Positions 52,951-61,648 of a DNA stretch of 64,000 bases are shown here, piece by piece. The first letter of the stretch is position 1. Each line of letters opens with the position of its first letter. The notes beneath the pieces were generated by a model, which worked only from the letters and a program-made list of their open reading frames with translations, was not told the origin of the DNA and made no database searches. The stretch is from NCBI RefSeq assembly GCF_026343185.1, contig NZ_JAPEMA010000001.1, positions 5,270,001-5,334,000 on the forward strand, given 5' to 3'. The stretch comes from Streptomyces sp. NBC_00091. Its GTDB lineage: Bacteria; Actinomycetota; Actinomycetes; Streptomycetales; Streptomycetaceae. The position numbers and the translations under genes were made by a program.

Positions 52951-54234
52951 TCAGGGCCGGCCCAGGAGGCGGTCGGCGTTGCTCAGGGCGTGCCGTGCGA
53001 CGGCCTCGCCGAGCCGGACGCCCGCCTCGTCGGCGGTGCGGGTGTGGATCCCGGAGTAGACCCGGGCGTCCACGTTGTCCCGGGTGAGCCCGCTCCAGGC
53101 GGTGTAGGTGCGGCGCACCCCGGGCGCGGTCGGGCTGGTGAGGCCGAAGGGCGCCGTCACCGGTCCGACGAGCGCGTCCAGCACGGTCTGGGCCGCGCCG
53201 GCGTACGTGGCGTGGCCGCTGGGGTAGTCGGGGTGGGCCGGGGTCTCGTGCAGGGGCCGCCACGCGGGGTCGGTGTGGAGGGACCCGGTGCGGATCGCCG
53301 TCACCGGCCGCCAGCGCAGGTACGTGTACTTGCTGTCGGAGGTCGCGATCTGGGTGTCGACCGAGGCCGCGTGGAAGAGCGCGAGCAGCGCCGCCCGGTC
53401 GGCGGAGGAGCCGTGCGCGCGGGCCACCGCCACCCGCACCGGCTCCGTGTACAGGGTCAGCGAGCCCCCGTACCAGAACTGCGCCGTCTCGGTCTGGCGC
53501 GGGGTGCGCACGCTGCTGTCGGCCGCCCCGTACGCCCGCACCTCCGCGAGGTCGCCGCGGTAGCGCCGGGAGTCCAGCGCGGGCGGCGGGCCGAGCCGGT
53601 ACTGGTCGGGGCGCTCGAGGAGGAAGGGCCGGGCGAGGCGGTTGCCGTACTGCGCGGCCGGCGCGTAGCCGTTCGGGGTGGGCTGCCACACCCCGGGAGC
53701 GGCGGCCGGCACGGTGAAGGGCGCGTTGGAGGAGGCCGGGTCGAGGCCGTCCCCGGCGCGGTCGGCGAGCAGGGCCGCGGCCTGCCGGGCCCCGGCGGCC
53801 ACGCCCCGGTCCTCGGCGGCCCCGTCCGGGATCCGGCCGAGGGTGGCGGCCAGGGCCGTGTCGAGGTCGGCCTTGCGGGAGGGGGTCAGCGCGGCCAGCA
53901 CGTCGTGGACGGCGGAGGCGACGGCGGCGTCCTGGAACCGGCCCCGGCCGGGCCCACCGGGGGCCTCGCGGGCGGCGCGGGCGGCGGCGATCCAGCTGAT
54001 CGCCCAGGTGCGGCTGTTGGTGATCTGGGTGGGGGCGGCCGAGGCGGCGACGGTCCGCGCGGTGGTGTCGTACCAGTCGAGCACCACCGAACCGGCGGCG
54101 GCCGGATCCGGCGGCGGGGGCACGGCGGCCGAAGGCGAGGCGGCCGAGGGTACGGCGGCGGTCAGGGCGAGGAGCGCGGCGGAGCCGGCGGCGAGCAGCG
54201 CGGGACGAAGGCGCAGAGGTCCGGAGAGCGGCAT
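52951..54234 (-). CDS. Secreted vanadium-dependent haloperoxidase-like / PAP2 phosphatase-fold protein
   Basis: A 427-residue exported protein with an N-terminal signal peptide (RPALLAAGSAALLALTAAVPSAASP). Vanadate/phosphate-site motifs are SKYTYLRWRPVTAIR (K302 and arginine), DYPSGHATY (PSGH at 338-341, catalytic H341) and YSGIHTRTADEAG (last histidine). This is the vanadium-chloroperoxidase/acid-phosphatase superfamily. The third motif reads ARVYSGIH rather than SRxxxGxH, so whether it halogenates, oxidises or hydrolyses phosphate is open. No biosynthetic cluster adjoins it. Confidence 0.85.
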   Translation of the reverse strand: MPLSGPLRLRPALLAAGSAALLALTAAVPSAASPSAAVPPPPDPAAAGSVVLDWYDTTARTVAASAAPTQITNSRTWAISWIAAARAAREAPGGPGRGRFQDAAVASAVHDVLAALTPSRKADLDTALAATLGRIPDGAAEDRGVAAGARQAAALLADRAGDGLDPASSNAPFTVPAAAPGVWQPTPNGYAPAAQYGNRLARPFLLERPDQYRLGPPPALDSRRYRGDLAEVRAYGAADSSVRTPRQTETAQFWYGGSLTLYTEPVRVAVARAHGSSADRAALLALFHAASVDTQIATSDSKYTYLRWRPVTAIRTGSLHTDPAWRPLHETPAHPDYPSGHATYAGAAQTVLDALVGPVTAPFGLTSPTAPGVRRTYTAWSGLTRDNVDARVYSGIHTRTADEAGVRLGEAVARHALSNADRLLGRP

Positions 54235-54486
54235 GCCGCGAAGCTAGCCAGCAGCCGAGAGCGCGTACAAGTACCCAAAGCCGCCAGCGGAGTTCGGCCA
54301 CGGAGGTTTCGCACCGCCGTCACGGTCCCGCAATGCGCCGCCCGCTCGCCGCGGCCCGGCCGCGCCGCCCGGGCCCGGCGGAGGGCGGAATTCCCGGCGG
54401 GGCCGGGGCGGACCCGGGGAGGGGTTAGCCTGGAGGGTCGGTGCGGAGCCACGGAGGAGAGCAAGCGTGCGGGTCGGAGCGGTCGA

Positions 54487-55665
54487 GTGAAGTTCCTGCA
54501 CACCTCCGACTGGCACCTGGGCCGGTCCTTCCACCGCGTGAACATGCTCGACGCCCAGGCCGCCTTCATCGACCACCTCGTCGAGGCCGTCCAGGAGCAC
54601 GGAGCCGACGCCGTCCTCGTCGCCGGGGACGTGTACGACCGTGCCGTGCCCCCGCTGCCCGCCGTCGAGCTCTACGACCGGGCCCTGCACAGGCTCGCCG
54701 ACCTCGGGGTGCCCACGGTGATGATCTCCGGGAACCACGACTCGGCCCGCCGCCTCGGTGTCGGCGCCGGGCTGATCGGCCGGGCCGGGATCCACCTCAG
54801 GACCGACCCCGCGGGCTGCGCCGACCCCGTGGTGCTGGCCGACGTACACGGCGAGGTGGCCCTGTACGGGCTGCCGTACCTGGAACCGGCACTGGTCAAG
54901 GACACCTTCGCCACCGGGAAGGTCAGCCACGAGGCGGTACTGGGCGCGGCCATGGACCGGATCCGCGCCGACCTGGCCGGCCGGGCCCCCGGCACCCGCT
55001 CCGTGGTCCTCGCCCACGCCTTCGTCACCGGCGGGCAGGCCAGCGACAGCGAACGCGACATCGCCGTCGGCGGGGTCGAGGCCGTACCCGCCGCCGTCTT
55101 CGACGGGGTGGACTACGCCGCCCTCGGCCACCTCCACGGCTGCCAGACGATCAACGAACGGGTCCGCTACTCCGGTTCCCCGCTCGCCTACTCCTTCTCC
55201 GAGGCCGGCCACCGCAAGAGCATGTGGCTGGTCGACCTCGGCCCGGGCGGGGAGATCACCGCCGAGCGGATCGACACCCCCGTGCCCCGCCCGCTCGCCC
55301 GGCTGCGGGGACGGCTGGAGGAACTCCTCGAGGACCCCGCGCACACCGCGTACGAGGACTCCTGGATCGAGGCCACCCTCACCGACCCCCTCCGGCCGGA
55401 GGACCCCATGGCCCGCCTCGCCGCCCGCTTCCCCCACACCCTCAGCCTCGCCTTCGACCCCGAGGGCCGCGACGAGGACGGCACGGCCTCCTACGCCCAG
55501 CGCCTCAAGGGCCGCAGCGACCAGGAGATCGCCGAGGACTTCATCGCCCACGTGCGCGGCGGCGGCGCCGACGAGGCCGAGCGGGCCGTGCTGCGGGGCG
55601 CCTTCGAGGACGTACGCACCGAGCTCGTACGCACCGAGGACGGCCGTCAGGAGGCCGGCCGATGA
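54487..55665 (+). CDS. sbcD: Exonuclease SbcD (Mre11-type nuclease subunit)
   Basis: A 392-residue metallophosphoesterase nuclease. Metal motifs are D8/H10 in HTSDWHLG, AGDVYDR, GNHDS and LAHAF/LGHLHG. It forms a complex with SbcC that opens hairpins and processes broken ends. GTG 54487 follows CGGAGC; longer readings are low-complexity. Its stop overlaps the SbcC start by four bases (ATGA), which ensures coupled synthesis. No damage promoter like those of dinB or ung is visible upstream. Confidence 0.95.
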   Translation: MKFLHTSDWHLGRSFHRVNMLDAQAAFIDHLVEAVQEHGADAVLVAGDVYDRAVPPLPAVELYDRALHRLADLGVPTVMISGNHDSARRLGVGAGLIGRAGIHLRTDPAGCADPVVLADVHGEVALYGLPYLEPALVKDTFATGKVSHEAVLGAAMDRIRADLAGRAPGTRSVVLAHAFVTGGQASDSERDIAVGGVEAVPAAVFDGVDYAALGHLHGCQTINERVRYSGSPLAYSFSEAGHRKSMWLVDLGPGGEITAERIDTPVPRPLARLRGRLEELLEDPAHTAYEDSWIEATLTDPLRPEDPMARLAARFPHTLSLAFDPEGRDEDGTASYAQRLKGRSDQEIAEDFIAHVRGGGADEAERAVLRGAFEDVRTELVRTEDGRQEAGR

Positions 55666-58600
55666 GGCTGCACCGGCTCGAGATCACCGCCTTCGGCCCC
55701 TTCGCCGAACCCCAGACGATCGACTTCGACACCCTCTCCGGCGCCGGGATCTTCCTGCTGCACGGCCCCACCGGCGCCGGCAAGACCTCCGTCCTCGACG
55801 CCGTCTGCTACGCCCTCTACGGATCCGTGCCCGGCTCGCGCCAGGCCCCCGGCACCACCCTGCGCAGCGACCACGCCGCCCCGGACACCCCGACCGAGGT
55901 CACCCTCGAACTCACCGCGGGCGGACGCCGCCTGGAGATCACCCGGCGCCCCGAACAGGACCGCCCCAAGAAACGCGGCACCGGCACCACCAAGGACAAG
56001 GCCCAGAGCTGGCTCCGCGAGCACACCGGGGACGGCTGGAGCGCCCTGAGCCGCTCCCACCAGGAGATCGGCGAGGAGATCGAACAGCTCCTCGGCATGA
56101 GCCGCGAGCAGTTCTGCCAGGTGGTCCTCCTGCCCCAGGGGGAGTTCGCCCAGTTCCTGCGGGCCGGAGCCGAAGCCCGCGGCCGGCTCCTCGGCCGGCT
56201 CTTCGACACCCGCCGCTTCGCCGCCGTCGAGACCCTGCTCGCCGACCGCCGCCGCGCCGCCGAGGCCAAGGTGCGGGCCGGCGACGAGAAGGTGCTCGCC
56301 GCCGCCCAGCGGCTCGCGCAGGCCGCCGGGGACAGCGCCGACCTGCGGGCCTGGCCGCTGCCCGGCCACCAGCCGGGCGACCCCGGCCTGGCCGAGGCCG
56401 TCCGGGCCTGGGCGGCCGTCGCCCGGTGCTCCGCCCGGGAGCGGCTCACCGTCGCCGAGTACGCGCTGGCCGCCGTCGAGGGACGCCACGCCGCCGCCCG
56501 GCGCGATGCCGAGGAGGCGCGGGAACTCGACCGGCTCCAGCACCGCCACGCCGAGACCGCCCGCCGGGCCGCCCTGCTGGACGGGGCTACGCCCGAGCGC
56601 GAACGCGTACGGGCCCTGCTGGACCGGGCCCGCCGGGGCGCCCTCGTCGCCCCCGCCCTGGAACTGCGCGGGGCCGCGGCCGCCGCCCACCTCACCGCCG
56701 CGCACGCCGAAGCCCTCGCCCGGGCCGAACTGCCCCCCGCCCTCGCCGAGGCCGGCACCGAGCAGCTCGCCGCCGTCGAGCAGCGCCTGCGCGAGGACCT
56801 CGGCGCGGCCGGCGCCGCCCAGCGCGCGGAACAGCGCAGCGCCGAGATCGGCCGCGAGCGGGCCACCCTGGAGCGCGAATCCCGGGACGCCGACGAGCAG
56901 TGCCAGGAGTCCGCCCAGTGGCTCGCCCGCTGGGAGGCCACCCGGGCCGCCCTCCAGGAGCGGGTCGACTCCGCCCAGCAGGCCCTCACCCTCGCCGAGC
57001 AGCTCGCGGGCCGGCTGGAGCCGGCCCGGATGCAGCTGACCGCCGCCCGGCGCCGCGACGCCCTCGCCGCCGACGCCGAAGCCGCCGCCGGCGAACTGCT
57101 CCGCGCGCGCGAGGAGTCGTCCGCCGCCCGGGAACGCTGGCTGGAGCTGAAGGAGGCCCGGCTGCGCGGCATCGCCGCCGAACTGGCCGCCGCCCTGACC
57201 GCCGGGGAGCCCTGCACGGTGTGCGGATCCGCCGAGCACCCCGCACCGGCCCGCCCCGCCCCCGGGCACGTGGACCGCGCCGCGGAGGACGCCGCCCACG
57301 CCCGCTTCGAGCAGGCCGAGGAGCGCCGCGCCGCCGTCGAGCGCCGGCTCGCCGCCGTCCGGGAGGCCGAGGTCGAGGCCGCCTCCGCCGCCGGGGACGC
57401 CACCACCGCCGAACTCCTCGCCCTCACCGGGGATCTGAGCGCCCGTCACGCCGCCGCCCACGCGGACGCCGCCGGACTGCACACCGCCCGCGAGCGCCTC
57501 GCCCGCGCCGAGCGGGAGCACGGGGCGCGCAGCTCCGACCGGCTCGAAGCCGAACGCCGCACCGCGGCCCGGGCCTCCCGGCGCGAGGCCCTCGACCAGG
57601 AGCAGGCCTCGCTGGAGGCCGAACTGGTCCTCGTACGGGCCGACTCGCCCAGCGTCGCCGCCCGCGCCCGCACCCTCGAGGACCGGATCCGGATGGTCAC
57701 CACCGCCGCCGCCGCGCTGCGCCGGGCCGAGGTCACCGCCGCCCGGCTGAAGGAGGCCGACGACCAGCTCGCCGACGCCGCCTTCAAGGCCGGCTTCGAC
57801 ACCACCGAGGCGGCGGCCGACGCCGTGCTCCCCGAGTACGAACGCACCGCGCTCCAGCACCGCCTGGACGCCTGGCAGGCCGAGGAGGCGATGCTGGCCG
57901 ACCGGCGCGCCGAGCGGGACACCGCCGAGGCGGCCGCCCTGCCCCCCGCCGACCCGGCCGCCGCGGGCGCCGCCGAGGAACGGGCCGCCGCCCGGCTGCG
58001 CACCGCCGGCTCGGCCGTCGATGCCGCCCGGGTGCGCTGTACCGAGCTGGACCGGCTCTCCCGCCAGGCCGAGCAGGAGCTGCGAGCCCTGGGCCCGCTG
58101 CGCGCGGCGTACGAGCGCGTGGCCCGCCTCGCCGGGCTGACCGCGGGCACCTCCGCCGACAACGAGCGCAAGATGCGGCTGGAGGCGTACGTCCTGGCCG
58201 CGCGGCTGGAGCAGGTCGCCGCCGCCGCGACCGTACGGCTCCTGCGGATGTCCGGCGGCCGCTACACCCTGGTCCACTCCGACGCCCGGGCGAGCGGACG
58301 CGGGCGCTCCGGCCTCGGGCTGCACGTGGTGGACGCCTGGACCGGCCGCGAGCGGGACACCGCCACCCTCTCGGGCGGCGAGACCTTCTTCGCCTCCCTC
58401 GCGCTGGCCCTGGGCCTGGCCGACGTGGTCACCGACGAGGCCGGCGGCATGCGCCTGGACACCCTCTTCATCGACGAGGGCTTCGGCAGCCTCGACGACC
58501 AGGCCCTGGACGAGGTGCTCGACGTACTGGACTCGCTGCGCGAACGGGACCGCAGCGTCGGCATCGTCAGCCACGTCGGCGACCTGCGCACCCGCGTCCA

Positions 58601-58673
58601 GGCCCAGCTGGAGATCGTCAAACAGCGCGGCGGCTCCGTGGTGCGCCACCGCACGGCGGGCGTCACGGACTGA
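55662..58673 (+). CDS. sbcC: Exonuclease SbcC (Rad50-type ATPase)
   Basis: A 1003-residue SMC-like ATPase. Walker A GPTGAGKT at 35-42, zinc hook CTVC at 518-521 between two long coiled-coil arms (about 170-515 and 525-860), ABC signature LSGGE at 903-907, and Walker B LFIDEG with D938/E939. The arms are Ala/Arg/Glu-rich. The start overlaps the sbcD stop (ATGA). The last 11 bases overlap the end of the convergent Lrp gene. Confidence 0.96.
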   Translation: MRLHRLEITAFGPFAEPQTIDFDTLSGAGIFLLHGPTGAGKTSVLDAVCYALYGSVPGSRQAPGTTLRSDHAAPDTPTEVTLELTAGGRRLEITRRPEQDRPKKRGTGTTKDKAQSWLREHTGDGWSALSRSHQEIGEEIEQLLGMSREQFCQVVLLPQGEFAQFLRAGAEARGRLLGRLFDTRRFAAVETLLADRRRAAEAKVRAGDEKVLAAAQRLAQAAGDSADLRAWPLPGHQPGDPGLAEAVRAWAAVARCSARERLTVAEYALAAVEGRHAAARRDAEEARELDRLQHRHAETARRAALLDGATPERERVRALLDRARRGALVAPALELRGAAAAAHLTAAHAEALARAELPPALAEAGTEQLAAVEQRLREDLGAAGAAQRAEQRSAEIGRERATLERESRDADEQCQESAQWLARWEATRAALQERVDSAQQALTLAEQLAGRLEPARMQLTAARRRDALAADAEAAAGELLRAREESSAARERWLELKEARLRGIAAELAAALTAGEPCTVCGSAEHPAPARPAPGHVDRAAEDAAHARFEQAEERRAAVERRLAAVREAEVEAASAAGDATTAELLALTGDLSARHAAAHADAAGLHTARERLARAEREHGARSSDRLEAERRTAARASRREALDQEQASLEAELVLVRADSPSVAARARTLEDRIRMVTTAAAALRRAEVTAARLKEADDQLADAAFKAGFDTTEAAADAVLPEYERTALQHRLDAWQAEEAMLADRRAERDTAEAAALPPADPAAAGAAEERAAARLRTAGSAVDAARVRCTELDRLSRQAEQELRALGPLRAAYERVARLAGLTAGTSADNERKMRLEAYVLAARLEQVAAAATVRLLRMSGGRYTLVHSDARASGRGRSGLGLHVVDAWTGRERDTATLSGGETFFASLALALGLADVVTDEAGGMRLDTLFIDEGFGSLDDQALDEVLDVLDSLRERDRSVGIVSHVGDLRTRVQAQLEIVKQRGGSVVRHRTAGVTD

Positions 58674-59109
58674 GCGGACGCCGGGCGAGCGGGGAGGAGT
58701 AGACGATGCTGGTGGTCACCGCGCCGAGCCCGGAGATCCGGCCCGTGACCTCCTCCAGGTGGGCCATCGAACGGGCGGCCACCTTGAGGACGAAGCAGTC
58801 GTCACCGGTGACGTGGTGGGCCTCCAGGATCTCGGAGGTGGCGTCCAGGAACTCGTGGAACGGCTTGTAGTTGCCGTGCGGATAGCGCAGCCGCACCAGC
58901 GCCAGGATGGTCTTGCCCAGCTTCTCGTGGTCGACCACCGCCGTGTAGCCGGTGATGATCCCGGCCTCCTCCAGGCGGCGGACCCGCTCGGTGACGGCGC
59001 TCGCCGACATCGACACGGTACGGGCGAGCTCGGTGAAACTGGCGCGGCCGTCCTGCTGGAGGGCCGCCAGGATCCGCCAGTCGGTGGCGTCGGGGGAATA
59101 ACCGGTCAT
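58663..59109 (-). CDS. Lrp/AsnC-family regulator
   Basis: A 148-residue regulator with an N-terminal HTH (ATDWRILAALQQDGRASFTELARTVSMSASAVTERVRRLEEAGIITGY) and a C-terminal RAM ligand domain (ILALVRLRYPHGNYKPFHEFL, VTGDDCFVLKVAARSMAHLEEV). Ligands are usually amino acids. It is divergent from a rhodanese gene and may regulate it. The gene ends inside sbcC by 11 bases. Confidence 0.93.
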   Translation of the reverse strand: MTGYSPDATDWRILAALQQDGRASFTELARTVSMSASAVTERVRRLEEAGIITGYTAVVDHEKLGKTILALVRLRYPHGNYKPFHEFLDATSEILEAHHVTGDDCFVLKVAARSMAHLEEVTGRISGLGAVTTSIVYSSPLARRPLSP

Positions 59110-59171
59110 GGCGCAGGTCTAGCAGGGGATTCCCCGGAGCATCAAGAGAAAGGCCGGGGAAATCCACTTCC

Positions 59172-59187
59172 AAGTTTGATCAACAGT
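59172..59187. promoter_or_regulatory. TTGATCAA palindrome between lrp and the rhodanese gene
   Basis: AAGTTTGATCAACAGT contains the perfect 8-base palindrome TTGATCAA (59176-59183), in an unusually AT-rich 45-base stretch between divergent starts. Lrp/AsnC proteins favour such AT-rich palindromes, so this is a candidate site. Confidence 0.5.
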
Positions 59188-59203
59188 TCGTAGATTTTCA
59201 GCC

Positions 59204-59719
59204 ATGACGACGACGCAGCCCCAGACCAGCACCCCCGCCACCGCCAACCCCGTGCTCCGGGTCCCCCCGGCCAGCCCGGCCGCCGCCGCCGCGTACTTCG
59301 CCGCGAGCCTGGCCTTCCACGCGGACGTGTCGGATGTGGCCGCCGCCTTCAAGGCCCACCGCGAGCAGGGCGCCGACCTCGGCTTCCAGCTGATCGACTC
59401 CCGCTCCACCCCCTCCTGGGACCAGGCCCACGTGCCCGGCGCGATCCACCTGCCCACCGCGCTGATCCCCGAGCAGGCCGAGAAGCTCCTCGACAAGAAC
59501 GTCCCCGTGGTCACCTACTGCTGGGGTCCGGGCTGCAACGGCGGCACCCGCTCCGCCCTCGCCCTGGCCGAACTCGGCTTCCAGGTCAAGGAGATGCTCG
59601 GCGGCATCGAGTACTGGATCCGCGAGGGCTTCGAGGTCGAGACCTGGCAGGGCTCGCAGCAGCGCGCCGAGGCCGACCCGCTGACCGCCCCCACCGACTC
59701 GGACGACTGCGGCTGCTGA
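59204..59719 (+). CDS. Rhodanese-domain protein with C-terminal cysteine pair
   Basis: A 171-residue protein with a helical N-terminus and a rhodanese domain (about 60-150): FQLIDSRSTPSWDQAHVPGAIHLP, then active-site loop YCWGPGCNGGTRSA, in which the catalytic cysteine is expected, and LGGIEYWIREGFEVE. A second cysteine in the loop and a DDCGC tail give extra thiols, possibly for sulfur relay or redox. It is probably a sulfurtransferase; the partner is unknown. Divergent from an Lrp-type regulator that may control it. Confidence 0.9.
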   Translation: MTTTQPQTSTPATANPVLRVPPASPAAAAAYFAASLAFHADVSDVAAAFKAHREQGADLGFQLIDSRSTPSWDQAHVPGAIHLPTALIPEQAEKLLDKNVPVVTYCWGPGCNGGTRSALALAELGFQVKEMLGGIEYWIREGFEVETWQGSQQRAEADPLTAPTDSDDCGC

Positions 59720-59735
59720 ACCGCCCCGGCGAGAA

Positions 59736-59780
59736 CGACGGGCCGCCCGCCCCCCCCCGGAGGCGGCGCACGGCCCGTCG
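59736..59780. terminator. Bidirectional terminator hairpin with a C9 loop tract
   Basis: CGACGGGCCG (59736-59745) pairs with CGGCCCGTCG (59771-59780). The loop contains nine consecutive C. It sits between the convergent rhodanese and DUF885 stops. Confidence 0.75.
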
Positions 59781-59790
59781 CGGTGCGGGG

Positions 59791-61500
59791 TCAGAGCCGC
59801 GAGAGCTCGTCCACCAGGTCGTCCAGGCCCAGCGAACCCTGCGACAGCGCCGCCATGTGCCACGCCTTCAGGTTGAAGGCATCGCCGTGCGCGGCGCGGG
59901 CGTTGTCCCGGCCCATCAGCCAGGCGCGCTCACCCAGCTTGTACCCGATGGCCTGCCCGGGCATCGACAGGTAGCGGGTCAGCTCGCTCTCGATGAAGTC
60001 CTGCGGCCGGCCGCTGTGCAGGCCGAAGAACTCCTGCGCCAGGTCGACCGTCCAGCGCTCGCCCGGGTGGAACGGCGAGTCCGCCGGGATCTCCAGCCCC
60101 AGGTGCATGCCGATGTCCACGATCACCCGCGCGGCGCGCATCATCTGGCAGTCCAGGTAACCCAGGCGCTGCTCGGCGTCCTTGAGGTAGCCCAGCTCGT
60201 CCATCAGCCGCTCCGCGTACAGGGCCCAGCCCTCGGCGTTCGCGCTGACCAGGCCGACGCTCGCCTGGTAGCGGGAGAGCCGGTCCGCGACGTGCGTCCA
60301 CTGCGCGAGCTGGAGGTGGTGCCCCGGAACGCCCTCGTGGTACCAGGTGGAGACCAGGTCGTACACGGGGAAGCGGGTCTGGCCCATGGTCGGCAGCCAG
60401 GTCCGCCCCGGGCGGGAGAAGTCCTCCGAGGGGTTGGTGTAGTACGGGGCCGCGGCGCCGCCCGAGGGGGCGATCATGGACTCGACCCGCTTGACCCGCT
60501 CGGCGAGTTCGAAGTGGGTGCCGTCGAGGTTCTCGATGGCCTCGTCCATCAGGCCCTGGAGCCAGGCCTGGACCTCCTCGACCCCCTCGATGTGGGTGCC
60601 GTGCTCGTCCAGGTGCCGCAGCGCGTCCCACGGGTCGCCGCCGTCCGGCAGGATCTTGGCCGCCTCGCTCTTCATCTCGGCGAGCAGCCGGTGGTACTCG
60701 GACCAGCCGTAGGCGTACGCCTCGTCCAGGTCCAGGTCCGTGCCGTTGAAGTAGCGCGACCAGCGGGCGTAGCGCTCGCGGCCCACCGGGTCCGGCGCGC
60801 CGGCGACGGCCGGGGCGTACACGTCGCGCATCCAGTCGCGCAGTGTGGCCACGGCCGCCGTCGCGCCCGCGGCAGCCTCGTCCAGCTCCGTGCGCAGGGA
60901 CTCCGGGCCGGCGGCGGCGAACTCGCCGAAGAAGTCCCGGGAACCGTCGTCGTCCTGGCCGGCCCAGGTGGTGAGCTGCCCGACGAAGGTGGCGGTGGGG
61001 CGGGGGCCGCCGAGCAGCCCGCGTTCCAGGCCGAGCTCGAGGCTCTCCCGGTAGCCGGCCAGGCAGCCCGGTACGGCGCGCAGCCGTTCGGCGATCGCGG
61101 CCCAGTCCTGCTCGGTGTCGGCCGGGGTGAGGGTGAAGACCTCGCGGACGGCGTGCGCCGGGGAGTGGATGTTGCTGACGGCCCGCAGGTCCTCGTCGGC
61201 CTCGTGGACCGCGAGTTCGGCGTTCAGCCGCTCGCGCAGCAGCCGGCCGCAGCGGCGCTCGGCGTCGGTGTCGGCGCCGGGCAGCAGCTCGGCGGCGTCC
61301 AGCCGGGCGAGGGTGGTGCGCAGCAGCTCGCCGACCGCGGCGCGGCCGGCGGGGGAGAAGTCCGGCAGCCGGCTCGAACTGGCGGCGATACCGAGGTAGG
61401 TGCCCTGGATCGGGTCGAGGGCGATGAGGTCGTCGACGTAGGCGTCGGCGACCTGGCGGGGCAGACGCGCTGCGCTGTCGGTGTGGAGGGTGTCTGACAT
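59791..61500 (-). CDS. DUF885 family zinc-peptidase-like protein
   Basis: A 569-residue cytoplasmic protein of the DUF885 family (M3-like metallopeptidase fold). The metal motif is WYHEGVPGHHLQ (HExxxGH type) around residue 385, with a downstream EGWALYAE glutamate ligand; YYTNPSEDFSRPGR and LSMPGQAIGYKLGE are further family marks. It is probably a carboxypeptidase-like enzyme of unknown substrate. MSDTLH at 61500 is taken as the start; the upstream ribosome site is weak. A large inverted repeat lies 31 bases upstream. Confidence 0.9.
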   Translation of the reverse strand: MSDTLHTDSAARLPRQVADAYVDDLIALDPIQGTYLGIAASSSRLPDFSPAGRAAVGELLRTTLARLDAAELLPGADTDAERRCGRLLRERLNAELAVHEADEDLRAVSNIHSPAHAVREVFTLTPADTEQDWAAIAERLRAVPGCLAGYRESLELGLERGLLGGPRPTATFVGQLTTWAGQDDDGSRDFFGEFAAAGPESLRTELDEAAAGATAAVATLRDWMRDVYAPAVAGAPDPVGRERYARWSRYFNGTDLDLDEAYAYGWSEYHRLLAEMKSEAAKILPDGGDPWDALRHLDEHGTHIEGVEEVQAWLQGLMDEAIENLDGTHFELAERVKRVESMIAPSGGAAAPYYTNPSEDFSRPGRTWLPTMGQTRFPVYDLVSTWYHEGVPGHHLQLAQWTHVADRLSRYQASVGLVSANAEGWALYAERLMDELGYLKDAEQRLGYLDCQMMRAARVIVDIGMHLGLEIPADSPFHPGERWTVDLAQEFFGLHSGRPQDFIESELTRYLSMPGQAIGYKLGERAWLMGRDNARAAHGDAFNLKAWHMAALSQGSLGLDDLVDELSRL

Positions 61501-61530
61501 GCGGACATCTTCGTATGTCAGGGGCCCCCG

Positions 61531-61589
61531 CGTCATCACCATAACCGCTCAGCCTCCTGTCGGACGGCTGCGCGGTCATGGTGATGACG
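61531..61589. promoter_or_regulatory. 18-base inverted repeat upstream of the DUF885 gene
   Basis: CGTCATCACCATAACCGC (61531-61548) and GCGGTCATGGTGATGACG (61572-61589) are inverted with one mismatch and a 23-base loop. It lies between two genes on the same strand, after the GNAT stop and before the DUF885 start, so it may be the GNAT terminator or an operator. Confidence 0.6.
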
Positions 61590-61648
61590 GATCCATGGCG
61601 GATCCCTGACGGATTCCTGGGGGATTCCTGGGGGATGCCGCCCGTGCG

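Noticed and set aside
59745..59760. A nine-C homopolymer as a phase-variation tract
   Set aside because: It is in the loop of an intergenic terminator, not in a coding region or promoter spacer.
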